DNA from: Leeuwenhoekiella sp.
GTDB lineage: Bacteria > Bacteroidota > Bacteroidia > Flavobacteriales > Flavobacteriaceae
DNA length: 64,000 nt
NCBI GenBank assembly: GCA_002708845.1
Contig: PAPI01000020.1
Location: 160,717-224,716 of the forward strand
Reading direction: 5' to 3'
A model generated the notes under the pieces. That model worked only from the letters and a program-made list of their open reading frames with translations, made no database searches and had not been told where the DNA came from. The position numbers and the translations under genes were made by a program. Shown one piece after another: positions 8,373-18,227 of this stretch (position 1 is its first letter; each line of letters starts with the position of its first letter).

Positions 8373-8855
8373 ATGAAAAAATTAATCCTTCTCACCGCCT
8401 TTTCCACTCTTTTGATGGTAGGTTGTGACGACACCCGTAAAAATCTTCACGAGAAATACCTTGAATTTGTAATGCATACCGACAGTCTTGAGGTGGTACA
8501 CGATGCAATGACCGTGCATCACGAAGCCCTTAAATCAGACACGCGTACGCTTAAACAACGTATCAAAGATCTTGAAGACACAGATTCTCTGGCTTTGTTG
8601 GATCTTTCAAAACATCAGACGCTGCTAACAGAGCAGAATCAAATGCTTGCAAAACTCAAAGAAATCATCAACAGCCACGGTGAGATGAAGGCCTATTTTA
8701 TGTCAGACAGTATCAGTATTGAAGCTATGGAAGCTCGGTTGATAGAGATGGAAGCAAATAATGAAGACATCGCTTCCCGACTTTCTGAGATTAAAGCCGA
8801 ACTGGTAAAGATCGAAGAGCAGCAGGATTCAATGAATCCGCTAAAGTCAGAATAA
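8373..8855 (+). CDS. Coiled-coil lipoprotein
   Basis: 160 residues. MKKLILLTAFSTLLMVGC is a lipoprotein signal with the lipidated Cys at 18. The rest is almost wholly helical with heptad-like patterning (LKQRIKDLEDTDSLALLDL, IEAMEARLIEMEANNEDIAS, LSEIKAELVKIEEQQDS), suggesting a parallel coiled coil in the periplasm. A possible relation to small viral A-type or Lpp-like inner-leaflet lipoproteins was considered but nothing specific was recognised. Flanked by terminators on both sides, so it is transcribed alone. Function unknown. Confidence 0.8.
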   Translation: MKKLILLTAFSTLLMVGCDDTRKNLHEKYLEFVMHTDSLEVVHDAMTVHHEALKSDTRTLKQRIKDLEDTDSLALLDLSKHQTLLTEQNQMLAKLKEIINSHGEMKAYFMSDSISIEAMEARLIEMEANNEDIASRLSEIKAELVKIEEQQDSMNPLKSE

Positions 8856-8882
8856 ACGTATAGCACTGATAATTAAAATTAT

Positions 8883-8918
8883 AAATCCCTGCTGAGTAAT
8901 TCAGTAGGGATTTTTTTT
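8883..8918 (+). terminator. Intrinsic terminator after lipoprotein gene
   Basis: AAATCCCTGCTGA pairs with TCAGTAGGGATTT (one G-T wobble), followed by eight T. Confidence 0.85.
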
Positions 8919-9003
8919 GGCTTATAAAACGCAAGGCTAGGTAATTTTACGCCGTATTTTTGGTAACTTCATTGGCTTAAAACCACTTATACTTTAAGCC
9001 GCT

Positions 9004-11706
9004 ATGCTCAAAAAAATTTCCTTCCTGCTGGCAATCAGTTTGTTTTGTACTAGCAGCCTTTTGGCGCAAACTGACAAGCCCAAAGATCCTAAACTCTGGA
9101 CCCCCGAAGACATCATCAATACCGAATATCTTTCCAATCCGGTCTTTTCGCCGGATGCTTCTATGGTAGTCTGGTCTAAGCGCGTACCGGTAAAGAAAAA
9201 AGACAAGTTTATCTCAAATCTCTACCTCACGCGTCTAAACGTAAAAGAAGATGGTAAGTACATAACCACTCAACTCACGCAAGGAGAAGAAAATGATTAC
9301 AACCCTGTTTTTTCTGAAGATGGAAAAGCCATTTACTTTTTGAGTTCGCGTGATAAAGGCAAAAAGCTTTGGAAACTGAGTCTCTACGGGGGAGAAGCAG
9401 AAGAAGTTGAAGAGTTTGAAAACGGTATATCGAGCCTGCAGCTTAAAGATAAAAACACCCTGCTTTTCACCTCAAACGATGGAAAAACCCTCTATGATCA
9501 GCAAGCCGAAGAACGCAAGGATGACGTAGAAGTTATAGAAGATTCCCTGCACTGGCAACCCAGTCACATTTATTCTTTTGACCTGGATAAAAAACAAACT
9601 ACCCGCATCACAAGCAATGAAAAACCCATTGGCTCCTTTAAAGTCTCGCATAACGGGGACTGGCTGTATTATACTATGACCCGCAGTCTGAGCTATGGTG
9701 CAGATGCCCAGAAAGACCCTTACAGTTATCTGATAAATCTAAATACAAACAGCCAAAAACAGATTTTAAAAGACTTTGAGTTTCCGGTTGGTCGGGTGCA
9801 ATTTACAGCAGACGATAGCGGCTTTTACTTTACCAGCGATTATGCTTCAGACCCCGAATGGAATGGTGCAGGTATTACCGAACTCTATTTTTTCGATATC
9901 GCTTCCGCGAAAGCGACAAAGGTAAATCTCGACTGGGAGCTGGGGTTGGGTGGTGGTTACACGCTAAGCGGCAAAGACGTTGTTGCTTCCTTGGCCAATA
10001 AAGCGACTATGAAACTCGCCTATTATACTAAAAAGGGAACGAGCTGGTCTAAAAGCGATATAGATTTAGGCGAAAAGAATAATCACGTAAGCGTTGATGC
10101 AATCGCTGATGATGGCTCAAAAATTCTCTATACCTGGTCTACCGCTTCAAAACTGCCCGAATATTTTGTCGCAGACCTTAAAAAAAATAAGATTTCTAAC
10201 GAGACGGTTTTCATCAGCCTTAACAAAAAGCTGAAGGATAAATACCTGCCTAAAAGTGAAATCATCACCTGGAAGGGCTATAATGACGATGAAGTAACCG
10301 GTATTCTCTATTACCCGAAAGATTATGAACCGGGCAAAAAATATCCGTTTATGCTGAATATACATGGTGGCCCTTCCAGTCAGGATATTGATGAATGGTC
10401 TGGCAGCTGGGCATACTACCCCTCTATCTTGGTCCAGAAAAACATGTTTGTACTGATGCCTAACTATCATGGCTCAACCAATCACGGTCTGGAGTATGCC
10501 GAAGCCATAAAGGGCAATTACTATGAACCTGAACTTGAAGACATCACTAAGGCCATTGATAAATTGGCGGCTGAAGGTAAAATAGACCGCGATCAAATGG
10601 GTACAATGGGCTGGTCTAACGGGGCTATCATCAGTACCATGCTCACCGTAAAATATCCCGATATGTTTAAAGTAGCTGCACCCGGTGCCGGCGACGTCAA
10701 CTGGACTTCAGATTACGGTACCTGCCAGTTTGGAGTAAGTTTTGACCAAAGTTATTTTGGTGGTGCGCCATGGGACGACACCGATGATCTACCTTACAAC
10801 ACCAATTATCTCATTAAATCTCCACTTTTTGAGATTGAAAAAATCAAGACTCCAACCATTATTTTCCACGGAAGTGAAGACCGTGCGGTACCGCGCGATC
10901 AGGGTTGGGAATACTACCGCGGCCTACAGCAGGTAGGTAAAACACCTGTTAAATTTTTATGGTTCCCCGGGCAGCCACACGGTCTGGGTAAAATCACACA
11001 CCAGCTTCGCAAAATGAAGGAAGAAATCGCCTGGATTGACACCTATTTATTCAATAAAAAACCAGATACCAATGAAGCTTTAAAAGAGGACAGTCCGCTC
11101 GCAGCAATGCTCAAACTCGATGAAGCTGCTATGGATAAGGGTCTCTTTGGAAATTTCAAAAACAACAAACTGCTACCGGAAGTTGTGCTGCTGAAAAAAG
11201 ACTCTATCAGCCTGGGGCGTTTTGAAGTGACCAATGCCCAGTTCAGGGCCTTCAAGCCTGATTTCACTTTTGAAGCCGGAAAAGAGAACTATCCGGTCGT
11301 AACCGATAAAGCTTCGGCCGAAGCCTACGTAACCTGGCTTTCTCAACAAACCGGAGCTACCTATCGTCTGCCTAATGCCAAAGAAGCTGAAAGTCTTCAG
11401 CTAAAGGCAGCAAAAGCAGCAAAGGATCAGAACAACCTCAACCACTGGGCCGGCTACGAAATCACCCCGGAAGATGCTGCGCTACTTGAAGAAAAAGTGA
11501 GTACATTAACCCATTCCCTGCTTTGGCCTGTAGGCTCCAGTAAAGCAGTAGAATTAGGAAACGCCACGGTTTATGATCTGGGCGGAAACGTTGCCGAATA
11601 CAGTCAAAACGGCACCTATGATTACAGTGCTTATGATTATGCAGATCCTTTTAACCCCAAGCCTGTCAACAGCAAACACACCGGTTTTAGGGTGGTTAAA
11701 GAATAA
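9004..11706 (+). CDS. Exported S9 prolyl-oligopeptidase-type peptidase fused to an FGE-sulfatase-like domain
   Basis: 900 residues. Signal peptide 1-21 (ending SLLAQ). Beta-propeller of WD40/TolB-like repeats at about 30-400 (FSPDASMVVWS, PVFSEDGKAIYFLSS). Alpha/beta-hydrolase at about 430-690 with S538 in GWSNG, D626 in GSEDRAVP and H659 in QPHGLG. Residues about 720-900 form an extra domain of the SUMF1/FGE type (LGRFEVTNAQFRAF, TGATYRLPNAKEAE, VYDLGGNVAEY, GFRVVKE). That domain has no cysteine, so it cannot make formylglycine; a binding or structural role is more likely. Expected to hydrolyse peptides in the periplasm. The tricorn homologue starts 35 bp downstream, suggesting a two-gene peptide-degradation operon. 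Confidence 0.92.
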   Translation: MLKKISFLLAISLFCTSSLLAQTDKPKDPKLWTPEDIINTEYLSNPVFSPDASMVVWSKRVPVKKKDKFISNLYLTRLNVKEDGKYITTQLTQGEENDYNPVFSEDGKAIYFLSSRDKGKKLWKLSLYGGEAEEVEEFENGISSLQLKDKNTLLFTSNDGKTLYDQQAEERKDDVEVIEDSLHWQPSHIYSFDLDKKQTTRITSNEKPIGSFKVSHNGDWLYYTMTRSLSYGADAQKDPYSYLINLNTNSQKQILKDFEFPVGRVQFTADDSGFYFTSDYASDPEWNGAGITELYFFDIASAKATKVNLDWELGLGGGYTLSGKDVVASLANKATMKLAYYTKKGTSWSKSDIDLGEKNNHVSVDAIADDGSKILYTWSTASKLPEYFVADLKKNKISNETVFISLNKKLKDKYLPKSEIITWKGYNDDEVTGILYYPKDYEPGKKYPFMLNIHGGPSSQDIDEWSGSWAYYPSILVQKNMFVLMPNYHGSTNHGLEYAEAIKGNYYEPELEDITKAIDKLAAEGKIDRDQMGTMGWSNGAIISTMLTVKYPDMFKVAAPGAGDVNWTSDYGTCQFGVSFDQSYFGGAPWDDTDDLPYNTNYLIKSPLFEIEKIKTPTIIFHGSEDRAVPRDQGWEYYRGLQQVGKTPVKFLWFPGQPHGLGKITHQLRKMKEEIAWIDTYLFNKKPDTNEALKEDSPLAAMLKLDEAAMDKGLFGNFKNNKLLPEVVLLKKDSISLGRFEVTNAQFRAFKPDFTFEAGKENYPVVTDKASAEAYVTWLSQQTGATYRLPNAKEAESLQLKAAKAAKDQNNLNHWAGYEITPEDAALLEEKVSTLTHSLLWPVGSSKAVELGNATVYDLGGNVAEYSQNGTYDYSAYDYADPFNPKPVNSKHTGFRVVKE

Positions 11707-11741
11707 GTTTAAAACCATTTATCAATCATAAATCAATCTCT

Positions 11742-14700
11742 ATGAAGTATTTCAGTTTATTTTGGGTTCTATGCCTGACTTTAAATTTTTCGATTTTCGC
11801 TCAAAACATCAATACTACAGACACCCGCTTACTGCGTGAGCCGGCGGTAACTAACAATCACATCGCGTTTATTTATGCAGACGATCTTTGGGTAGCAGAC
11901 CGGGACGGTAAAAATCCGCGTCGCCTTACCGTAGATGAAGGCATCGAGCAAAATCCGGTATTTTCCCCTGATGGTAAAACCATCGCCTTTAGCGCAGAAT
12001 ATGATGGCAATACCGATGTGTATACCATTCCGGTTACCGGCGGTGTGCCTACACGACTTACCTATCACCCGTATACCGATTGGGTGCAGGGTTTTACTCC
12101 AGACGGTAAAAACGTACTTTTTACTTCCCAGCGTGCGATGTTTACCAATCGTTACGCACAATTATTTACCATTCCATTAAGCGGTGGCCATGTTACTCAA
12201 CTGAAGATTCCCAACGCATTCTGGGCAAGCTACTCGGCAGATGGTAAGCACATCGCTTACACGCCTATCCCCGATCGCTTCAACCAGTGGAAACACTACC
12301 GAGGCGGCACCCAATCACGTATTTTTATTTTTGATACCGATACCTATGAAACGGTTGAAATTCCAAAACCTGCCGACGGAAGTAACGATTCGCGGCCCGT
12401 TTTTGATGGAAACACGGTGTATTTTAAAAGTGACCGCGATGGTGAATTCAACCTGTACAGTTATGATCTGACCTCTAAACAGGTGACTAAACACACCGAT
12501 TTTAAGGATTTCGGCCTTATCAATCTGGCGGTAAGCAACGATGGAAAACTCATTTTAGAGCAAGCCGGCTATTTGCACAGCTTTGACCCTGCAACCAAAA
12601 GTCTTAACCGACTTAGGATAGGCATAGCGACCGATCTTTTGGAGTTGCGTCCCCGCTTTGTTAGTGGAAAAGAATACATCCGCAGTGGCGGAATCTCCCC
12701 TTCCGGAGCGCGTTTGGTTTCTGATTTTCGAGGAGATATTGTGACCATTCCGTCTGAAAAAGGAGATATCACCTATCTTACCCAGACTCCCGGCGTTCAC
12801 GAGACCTACCCTGAATGGTCTCCTGACGGCAAAACCATCGCCTATTTTTCAGATGCAAGCGGCGAGTATGCCTTACACATTAAAGATCAGAACAGCAATG
12901 ACCCCGCAAAAGCAATCAAACTCAATGGTACCGGTTTTTATGCCTACATTCATTGGTCTCCCGATAGTAAGAAAATCGCTTTTGTAGATAATGGGCGTAA
13001 TCTCTATATCGCAACACTAGCTTCAGGCAAGGTTGAAAAAGTAGCTCAGGATGTCTTGTATCAACCCGGAGTCTATCGCGATTTATTTGGCAGCTGGTCT
13101 GCAGATTCTAATTGGTTGGCCTATACGCTGATTACCAATACCAACTTCGAGCAGGCCTATCTTTTTTCGCTAGACGAAAACAAATCCTATCCCATTTCAG
13201 ACGGACTCGCAAATGTGACCAGCCCCACTTTTGATCCCAGCGGTAAGTATTTGTACCTAACCGCTTCTACTGACGCCGGCCCTGTAGTAAACTGGTTTGA
13301 CCAGTCTAATCAGGATATGGAATCGACTAATGCATTGTACCTGATCACACTTCAAAAAGAAGTTAAATCTCCTTTTGCTAAAGAAAATGATGTTGAAGTT
13401 CTGGCGAAAGCCGAAGCCGAAAAGGAAGCAAAAAAAGAAGAGAAAGAAGACGCAGTACCCAGCCTTAAAATTGACTGGGATGGCATCATGAATCGTATGG
13501 TTTCAATACCTGTAGGCACCGGTAATTACGGTACTTTATCTGCCCCTGAAGAAGGTATGCTCTACTACCTGTCGTATCCTGCCCATAGCGGTGCGGTTAG
13601 CCTGCATAAATACAATCTGGCTGAGCAAAAGGATGAGGAACTTATGGATGTAAATCATTACGAAATAAGCGCTGACGGTAAGAAAATGTATTACTACACC
13701 GGGGGCAACTGGTTTGTATCAGACACAGGTAAAAAATCAGAAAACGGCCCTGTCAATATGGATGCCATTCAGGTTAAAATTGATCCGCCTCAGGAATGGG
13801 CAAATATCTTCAACGAAGCCTGGCGCGTAAACCGAGATTATTTTTACGATCCCGGAATGCACGGCGTAGACTGGGATGCGATGAAGAAAAAATACGAGAT
13901 TTTTCTTCCCGACGTTCCTACTAAAGCAGACCTGTACCGTATGATGAGCTGGATGTTTGCCGAACTTTCGGTAGGGCATCATCGTTTTGACTACCGCGGT
14001 GATAGCCGGGTGGAAAAGGAATCCATCAACGGCGGACTGCTTGGCGCAGATTATACTATCAATAACGGCCGCTATCAAATTACCAAAATCTATGGAGGTT
14101 TAAATTGGAATCCCGATATGAAGTCTCCCCTAACCGAACCGGGAGTGCAGGCCAAAGTGGGCGAATACATCATTAAAGTAGATGGAAAAGAAGTAACAGC
14201 TTCAGACAACTTGTATTCCTTTTTTGAAAACAAAGCCGGTCAAATCATAAATCTTACGCTGTCTGCAAACGCAAGCGGAAGCAATGCACATGAAGAGCAG
14301 GTCACCGCAATCGAATCGGAATGGGCTTTACGCAACCGCGACTGGGTTGAGGGCAATATCAAAAAAGTAAACGAAGCTACAAACGGGCAGGTCGCTTACG
14401 TTTATGTGCCCAATACAGCAACCGGCGGTCACGAATATTTTAAACGCTATTTCTATCCACAGGCCGATAAAAAAGCAATCATCGTTGACGAACGCTTTAA
14501 CGGTGGTGGCCAGCTGGCTGATTATGTGATAGACCTGCTCAATAAGCCGATGCAGAGCTACTGGAATTTCCGCTACGGAAAAGATATGAAAGCGCCCAGT
14601 GCCTCCATTCAGGGACCTAAAGTGATGCTTATCGACGAGACCGCAGGTTCCGGTGGGGATTATCTACCATATTTATTCCGAAGAAATAATCTGGGAACAC

Positions 14701-14990
14701 TCGTAGGTAAACGCACCTGGGGCGGACTAGTAGGCGTTTTGGGGTATCCAGAATTTATTGATGGCGGAACGGTTACTGCTCCCAATGTCGCTTTCTACAA
14801 CGAAGAAGGTTTTGGGATCGAAAACGTGGGAACTCCGCCAGATGTGGAAGTAGAACAAACTCCTAAAGAAGTAATTGCCGGGAAAGACCCGCAGCTTGAA
14901 AAAGCGATTGAGATTATTCTACAGGAATTGAAAGAAAATCCGCCAAAAACCCTGACTACGCCAGAATATCCGAATAAAACGAGAAATTAA
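11742..14990 (+). CDS. Tricorn protease homologue (S41 family)
   Basis: 1082 residues. Signal peptide ends near FAQ20. Two beta-propeller regions at about 30-530 (NPVFSPDGKTIAFSAEYDGN, YPEWSPDGKTIAYFSDASG). A Lys/Glu-rich linker at about 550-575 precedes the C1 helical segment (FNEAWRVNRDYFYDPGMHGV), a PDZ domain at about 770-855 and a tail-specific protease domain. The catalytic Ser is S970 in ETAGSGGD; KRTWGG and GTPPDVEVEQTP are also family hallmarks. Archaeal tricorn is cytoplasmic; this one has an export signal and should act in the periplasm. Probably co-transcribed with the S9 peptidase 35 bp upstream. Confidence 0.93.
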   Translation: MKYFSLFWVLCLTLNFSIFAQNINTTDTRLLREPAVTNNHIAFIYADDLWVADRDGKNPRRLTVDEGIEQNPVFSPDGKTIAFSAEYDGNTDVYTIPVTGGVPTRLTYHPYTDWVQGFTPDGKNVLFTSQRAMFTNRYAQLFTIPLSGGHVTQLKIPNAFWASYSADGKHIAYTPIPDRFNQWKHYRGGTQSRIFIFDTDTYETVEIPKPADGSNDSRPVFDGNTVYFKSDRDGEFNLYSYDLTSKQVTKHTDFKDFGLINLAVSNDGKLILEQAGYLHSFDPATKSLNRLRIGIATDLLELRPRFVSGKEYIRSGGISPSGARLVSDFRGDIVTIPSEKGDITYLTQTPGVHETYPEWSPDGKTIAYFSDASGEYALHIKDQNSNDPAKAIKLNGTGFYAYIHWSPDSKKIAFVDNGRNLYIATLASGKVEKVAQDVLYQPGVYRDLFGSWSADSNWLAYTLITNTNFEQAYLFSLDENKSYPISDGLANVTSPTFDPSGKYLYLTASTDAGPVVNWFDQSNQDMESTNALYLITLQKEVKSPFAKENDVEVLAKAEAEKEAKKEEKEDAVPSLKIDWDGIMNRMVSIPVGTGNYGTLSAPEEGMLYYLSYPAHSGAVSLHKYNLAEQKDEELMDVNHYEISADGKKMYYYTGGNWFVSDTGKKSENGPVNMDAIQVKIDPPQEWANIFNEAWRVNRDYFYDPGMHGVDWDAMKKKYEIFLPDVPTKADLYRMMSWMFAELSVGHHRFDYRGDSRVEKESINGGLLGADYTINNGRYQITKIYGGLNWNPDMKSPLTEPGVQAKVGEYIIKVDGKEVTASDNLYSFFENKAGQIINLTLSANASGSNAHEEQVTAIESEWALRNRDWVEGNIKKVNEATNGQVAYVYVPNTATGGHEYFKRYFYPQADKKAIIVDERFNGGGQLADYVIDLLNKPMQSYWNFRYGKDMKAPSASIQGPKVMLIDETAGSGGDYLPYLFRRNNLGTLVGKRTWGGLVGVLGYPEFIDGGTVTAPNVAFYNEEGFGIENVGTPPDVEVEQTPKEVIAGKDPQLEKAIEIILQELKENPPKTLTTPEYPNKTRN

Positions 14991-15004
14991 TTTTAAAAAT
15001 CTAA

Positions 15005-15035
15005 AGCCTTCCCTGTAAAATGGGGAAGGCTCTTT
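15005..15035 (+). terminator. Hairpin between tricorn and DUF1684 genes
   Basis: AGCCTTCCC pairs with GGGAAGGCT across an 9-nt loop; the T tract is short (CTTT). Lying 4 bp before the next ATG, it could end the peptidase operon or attenuate the downstream gene. Confidence 0.6.
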
Positions 15036-15038
15036 ACT

Positions 15039-15644
15039 ATGAAAAAACAGTTCCTATTATACGCCCTGATTTTAGTTGGTTTTTCTGCTTTCGCTCAAAC
15101 CTCTTACGAAACAGAAATCCTTGAATTTCAGCAAGACCTTAATGCTGAATATAAAAACCCGGAGGAATCTCCGCTAACCCCGGAAGAACGGGAAGTTTTT
15201 GAAGGACATCAATTTTATCCTATCGATTCAACTTATCGAGTTGTAGCCAATTTTAAGAATTTCAAAAAACCAAAAACCATAGAATTTGCAACATCTTCAG
15301 GTCATCTAAGAAAATACGACATTTATGCAATTGCAGAATTTGAATTGCATGATAAATCCTTTAAACTTCCCATTTACCAAAGCCATTCGCTTCGGGAAAC
15401 CGAAGAATACAAAGATTACCTGTTCTTCCCCTTTACCGATTATACTAACGGTGTAGAAACTTATGGAGCCGGGCGCTATATCGACTTACGCATTCCGGAA
15501 GGGGACACTATTGTGATTGACTTCAACAAAGCTTACAATCCGTTTTGCGCGTATAGTCCCAACTATTCCTGCCCAATTCCACCCGAAACCAATGATTTAA
15601 AAACGGAAGTTAAAGCGGGGATCAGAGGTCCGGAAAATCACTAA
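15039..15644 (+). CDS. DUF1684 family exported protein
   Basis: 201 residues with a signal peptide (LLYALILVGFSAFAQ). The mature protein shows the DUF1684 pattern: SPLTPEEREVFEGHQFYPID early, GHLRKYDIYAIAEFEL in the middle, then FFPFTDYTNGVETYGAGRYI and FNKAYNPFCAYSPNYSCPIP near the end, with conserved Gly, Tyr and Asn residues. It is a beta-rich periplasmic family without an established activity. It follows the tricorn gene on the same strand but is separated from it by a hairpin, so it may be expressed separately. It converges with the PUL genes on the minus strand. Confidence 0.88.
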   Translation: MKKQFLLYALILVGFSAFAQTSYETEILEFQQDLNAEYKNPEESPLTPEEREVFEGHQFYPIDSTYRVVANFKNFKKPKTIEFATSSGHLRKYDIYAIAEFELHDKSFKLPIYQSHSLRETEEYKDYLFFPFTDYTNGVETYGAGRYIDLRIPEGDTIVIDFNKAYNPFCAYSPNYSCPIPPETNDLKTEVKAGIRGPENH

Positions 15645-15688
15645 TTAGCTTAAAATATGAGGCTATGCTAAATTTTAGCGTGATCCAC

Positions 15689-16876
15689 CTATAATTTGTG
15701 CTGCGGATTCCATTTCACAATCTTATTATTCAGCATCGAATCGATTGCCATCTGTACACAAATTGCGGTATTTGCTCCTGTTTCAAAGTCAGAGATCGGT
15801 TTGCTTCCCGTTCGTATAGCATCCCTAAAATCAGTTAGCGCCTGCTTACTGGGATCTGTGTGGGTAAACTCAAAAGGAATCCCTTTTCCGGCTTCCCAGG
15901 GAATGGTCGCTCCCGCTACTCCATCTACATCGGTTTGCTGTTTATTGTAATTGCCTTCTGGATAAAACCAGCCGTTTACATAATCTAAAATAATCGTACC
16001 TTTGTCACCAATAACCTTGATCTGGTAATCGTCTTTTGCATTGGTGGTCAGACAAGTAAAGGTAGCTTCTACACCACTGGGATAGGAAAACAGATGATGC
16101 ACATTATCATAGGTCTCGCGGCCGTCTTTCCAGTAATCAATACCCCCGGTGCCAAAAACCTGGCTGGGCGTTTCACCCAATACCCAGTTGACAAAATCAA
16201 TTTGATGCGAGCACAACTCTGCTGTTAATCCGCCGGAGTATTCCCTGTACATCCGCCAGTTGATAAGCCGTTCCAATTCCGGGTCGGGCACAGAACGTCG
16301 CCAGTTTCCGCTACGGTTCCACTGACATTCAAAAGCGGTAATTTTTCCAACCTTTCCGTCTTTGATTAAATCTACAACCTGTGTGTACAAACGCGAACTG
16401 TGGTACTGATGTCCGGTCTGGAACACCAAACCTTCCTTTTTAGCATCAGCAAGTTTCATCACCTCATCATAACCTTTAGCCAGGGTTTTTTCACCGTAAA
16501 TATGCTTCCCGGCATCCAGCGCATCTAGTTCTATCGAACCATGAGTGCCAAATGGGGTCGCGACCAATACGGCGTCGACGCTTTTATCTTCCAGCAACTT
16601 CCAGTAATCGGAATACGACTTAGGAGTTCCTTCAGCACGTTTGAGGCCATTCTCCAGTCGAAACGGAAGCACATCACAACAGGCGACCACATCCAGACCT
16701 TTGATGCCATTAATCACCGAAATCAAACCGCTGCCGCGGGAACCGGTGCCGATGACTCCCAACCGCACCGGGGCATCTGAGTTTATGTATTTATTGATAT
16801 AGGCAAATCCCGGACTCACGGAAGACACGGCTGCCGCAGCCAAACCGCTTTTAATTACAAAATCCCTGCGTTTCAT
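15689..16876 (-). CDS. Gfo/Idh/MocA family oxidoreductase, Tat-type export signal
   Basis: The ATG at 16876 is chosen over an ORF start at 17008. It gives MKRRDFVIKSGLAAAAVSS, a twin-arginine-like signal, and lies 4 bp after the stop of the upstream oxidoreductase. About 395 residues. The Rossmann fold starts at VRLGVIGTGSRGSGLI; the substrate half has EKTLAKGYDEVMKLADA (the conserved EKP-like Lys motif) and ELCSHQIDFVNWVLGE. These enzymes oxidise or reduce sugar hydroxyls with NAD(P). Exported members in Bacteroidota occur with DUF1080 proteins in routes through 3-keto sugars. Last gene of a three-gene operon with the second oxidoreductase and the DUF1080 lipoprotein. Confidence 0.9.
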   Translation of the reverse strand: MKRRDFVIKSGLAAAAVSSVSPGFAYINKYINSDAPVRLGVIGTGSRGSGLISVINGIKGLDVVACCDVLPFRLENGLKRAEGTPKSYSDYWKLLEDKSVDAVLVATPFGTHGSIELDALDAGKHIYGEKTLAKGYDEVMKLADAKKEGLVFQTGHQYHSSRLYTQVVDLIKDGKVGKITAFECQWNRSGNWRRSVPDPELERLINWRMYREYSGGLTAELCSHQIDFVNWVLGETPSQVFGTGGIDYWKDGRETYDNVHHLFSYPSGVEATFTCLTTNAKDDYQIKVIGDKGTIILDYVNGWFYPEGNYNKQQTDVDGVAGATIPWEAGKGIPFEFTHTDPSKQALTDFRDAIRTGSKPISDFETGANTAICVQMAIDSMLNNKIVKWNPQHKL

Positions 16877-16880
16877 CTTT

Positions 16881-18218
16881 TTAAACTTTTGGTTCCCAAC
16901 CCGGTTCGTAGCTTCTTCCCCATAACTGCATGGCATCACGATCGTAAATGCGTCCTGTTTGATCATCAATATCAAAACCGTGACCAATACGGTAGGCCAT
17001 GTTTGCATAATGTACCATCGCCATACTTACCGAAGCATCTTCTATAGGAGCTTTTAAAGTTTCTTTCCCGCGTATGCTTTCAAAAAAGTTAACCATATGC
17101 GCAGTAGAGGAATCCCCGCCCCCACCAAGAGCCAGACCGCTTTCTGCGGTTTCTTCACTTTGCTGGATCACTTTACCACTGCGGTCCATCAACACATAAT
17201 TAGAGCGATCTACCAGTACAGAACCCTCCGTACCAAAAATGAGCGTTCCGCGTCCGCGTCCGTAGGTATTATAGCCGTTACGGCTTTTTCCGTCCCAGTT
17301 GATGATCTTATCGCCTTCAAAGTTGAAGGTTGCATACATTGTGTCATACATTTCCCAGCCATCCTTTTTAAAATGACGTTTTTCGGCCTGCACCTCAGCA
17401 TAATTTGGAAAATGAACTCCTAGTGCCCAACGCGCAATGTCCAGTTCGTGGGTTGCATTGTTGCCGGTTTCTGCGGTACCGTAGTTCCACCCGTACCAGT
17501 GCCAGTTGTAATCCCAGGTTTCGCTGGTATACTCCCTTCTGGGCGCAGGTCCCTGCCAAAGCTCCCAGTCCAGACCTTGAGGAACAGCAGCTTTTTGCTG
17601 TAAAGGAGTTTCCCCACGCGAATTGGAATAAAACGCGACGGCCTTATACACATCACCAATTACGCCTTTGTGTATTTGATCCATAATATCAATCGTGTGC
17701 AACGACGAGCGCTGCTGATTCCCCATCTGCACCTGTTTATCAAACTTTTTTGCGGCAGCCACCAGCAATTCGTTTTCATTCATATTGTGGCTGCTGGGTT
17801 TTTCTACATATACGTGCTTACCCGCTTTAAGTGCCAGTATAGAGCCGGGCGTGTGCCAGTGATCAGGCGTTGCATTGATCAACACATCTACATCTTTATC
17901 GTCAATCACCTTGCGGATGTCGTTTTCTAATGTAGGATTGTAATCGATATGCTCTTTAAAATTTTTAAGGGCATTTAGGCGGCTTTTTTCCATCACATCG
18001 CAGAGGTACAACAGACGTACATTAGATTCTTTACGGGCAATAGGTGCGTAATAGGCTCCCAGGCGTCGCCCAAGGCCGGCTATGGCAACATTAAGTCGGT
18101 CATTGGCACCGATGATGTTGCGGTAACTGCTGGCGGCCATACCCATTGTGGTATTGCCCAGGGCGAGGGCTGTACCTCCTAATAGTGATTTATTGATAAA
18201 AGATCTGCGCGTGGTCAT
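16881..18218 (-). CDS. Gfo/Idh/MocA family oxidoreductase, Tat-type export signal
   Basis: 445 residues. MTTRRSFINKSLLGGTALAL is a twin-arginine signal. NAD-binding motif LNVAIAGLGRRLGAYYA; VDVLINATPDHWHTPGSILA and HVYVEKPSSHNMNE carry the family catalytic Lys in EKP. NATHELDIARWALGVHFP matches the substrate-binding block. The substrate is probably a sugar or glycoside exported or produced in the periplasm. It lies 9 bp after the DUF1080 gene and 4 bp before the second oxidoreductase: a tight operon. How an NAD(P) cofactor is supplied to a Tat-exported enzyme is not evident; glycosidase-like members retain bound cofactor. Confidence 0.9.
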   Translation of the reverse strand: MTTRRSFINKSLLGGTALALGNTTMGMAASSYRNIIGANDRLNVAIAGLGRRLGAYYAPIARKESNVRLLYLCDVMEKSRLNALKNFKEHIDYNPTLENDIRKVIDDKDVDVLINATPDHWHTPGSILALKAGKHVYVEKPSSHNMNENELLVAAAKKFDKQVQMGNQQRSSLHTIDIMDQIHKGVIGDVYKAVAFYSNSRGETPLQQKAAVPQGLDWELWQGPAPRREYTSETWDYNWHWYGWNYGTAETGNNATHELDIARWALGVHFPNYAEVQAEKRHFKKDGWEMYDTMYATFNFEGDKIINWDGKSRNGYNTYGRGRGTLIFGTEGSVLVDRSNYVLMDRSGKVIQQSEETAESGLALGGGGDSSTAHMVNFFESIRGKETLKAPIEDASVSMAMVHYANMAYRIGHGFDIDDQTGRIYDRDAMQLWGRSYEPGWEPKV

Positions 18219-18227
18219 AATTTTGGT

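Noticed and set aside
11220-11706. Separate formylglycine-generating enzyme gene
   Set aside because: In frame with the S9 peptidase with no stop, no own start, and no catalytic Cys.
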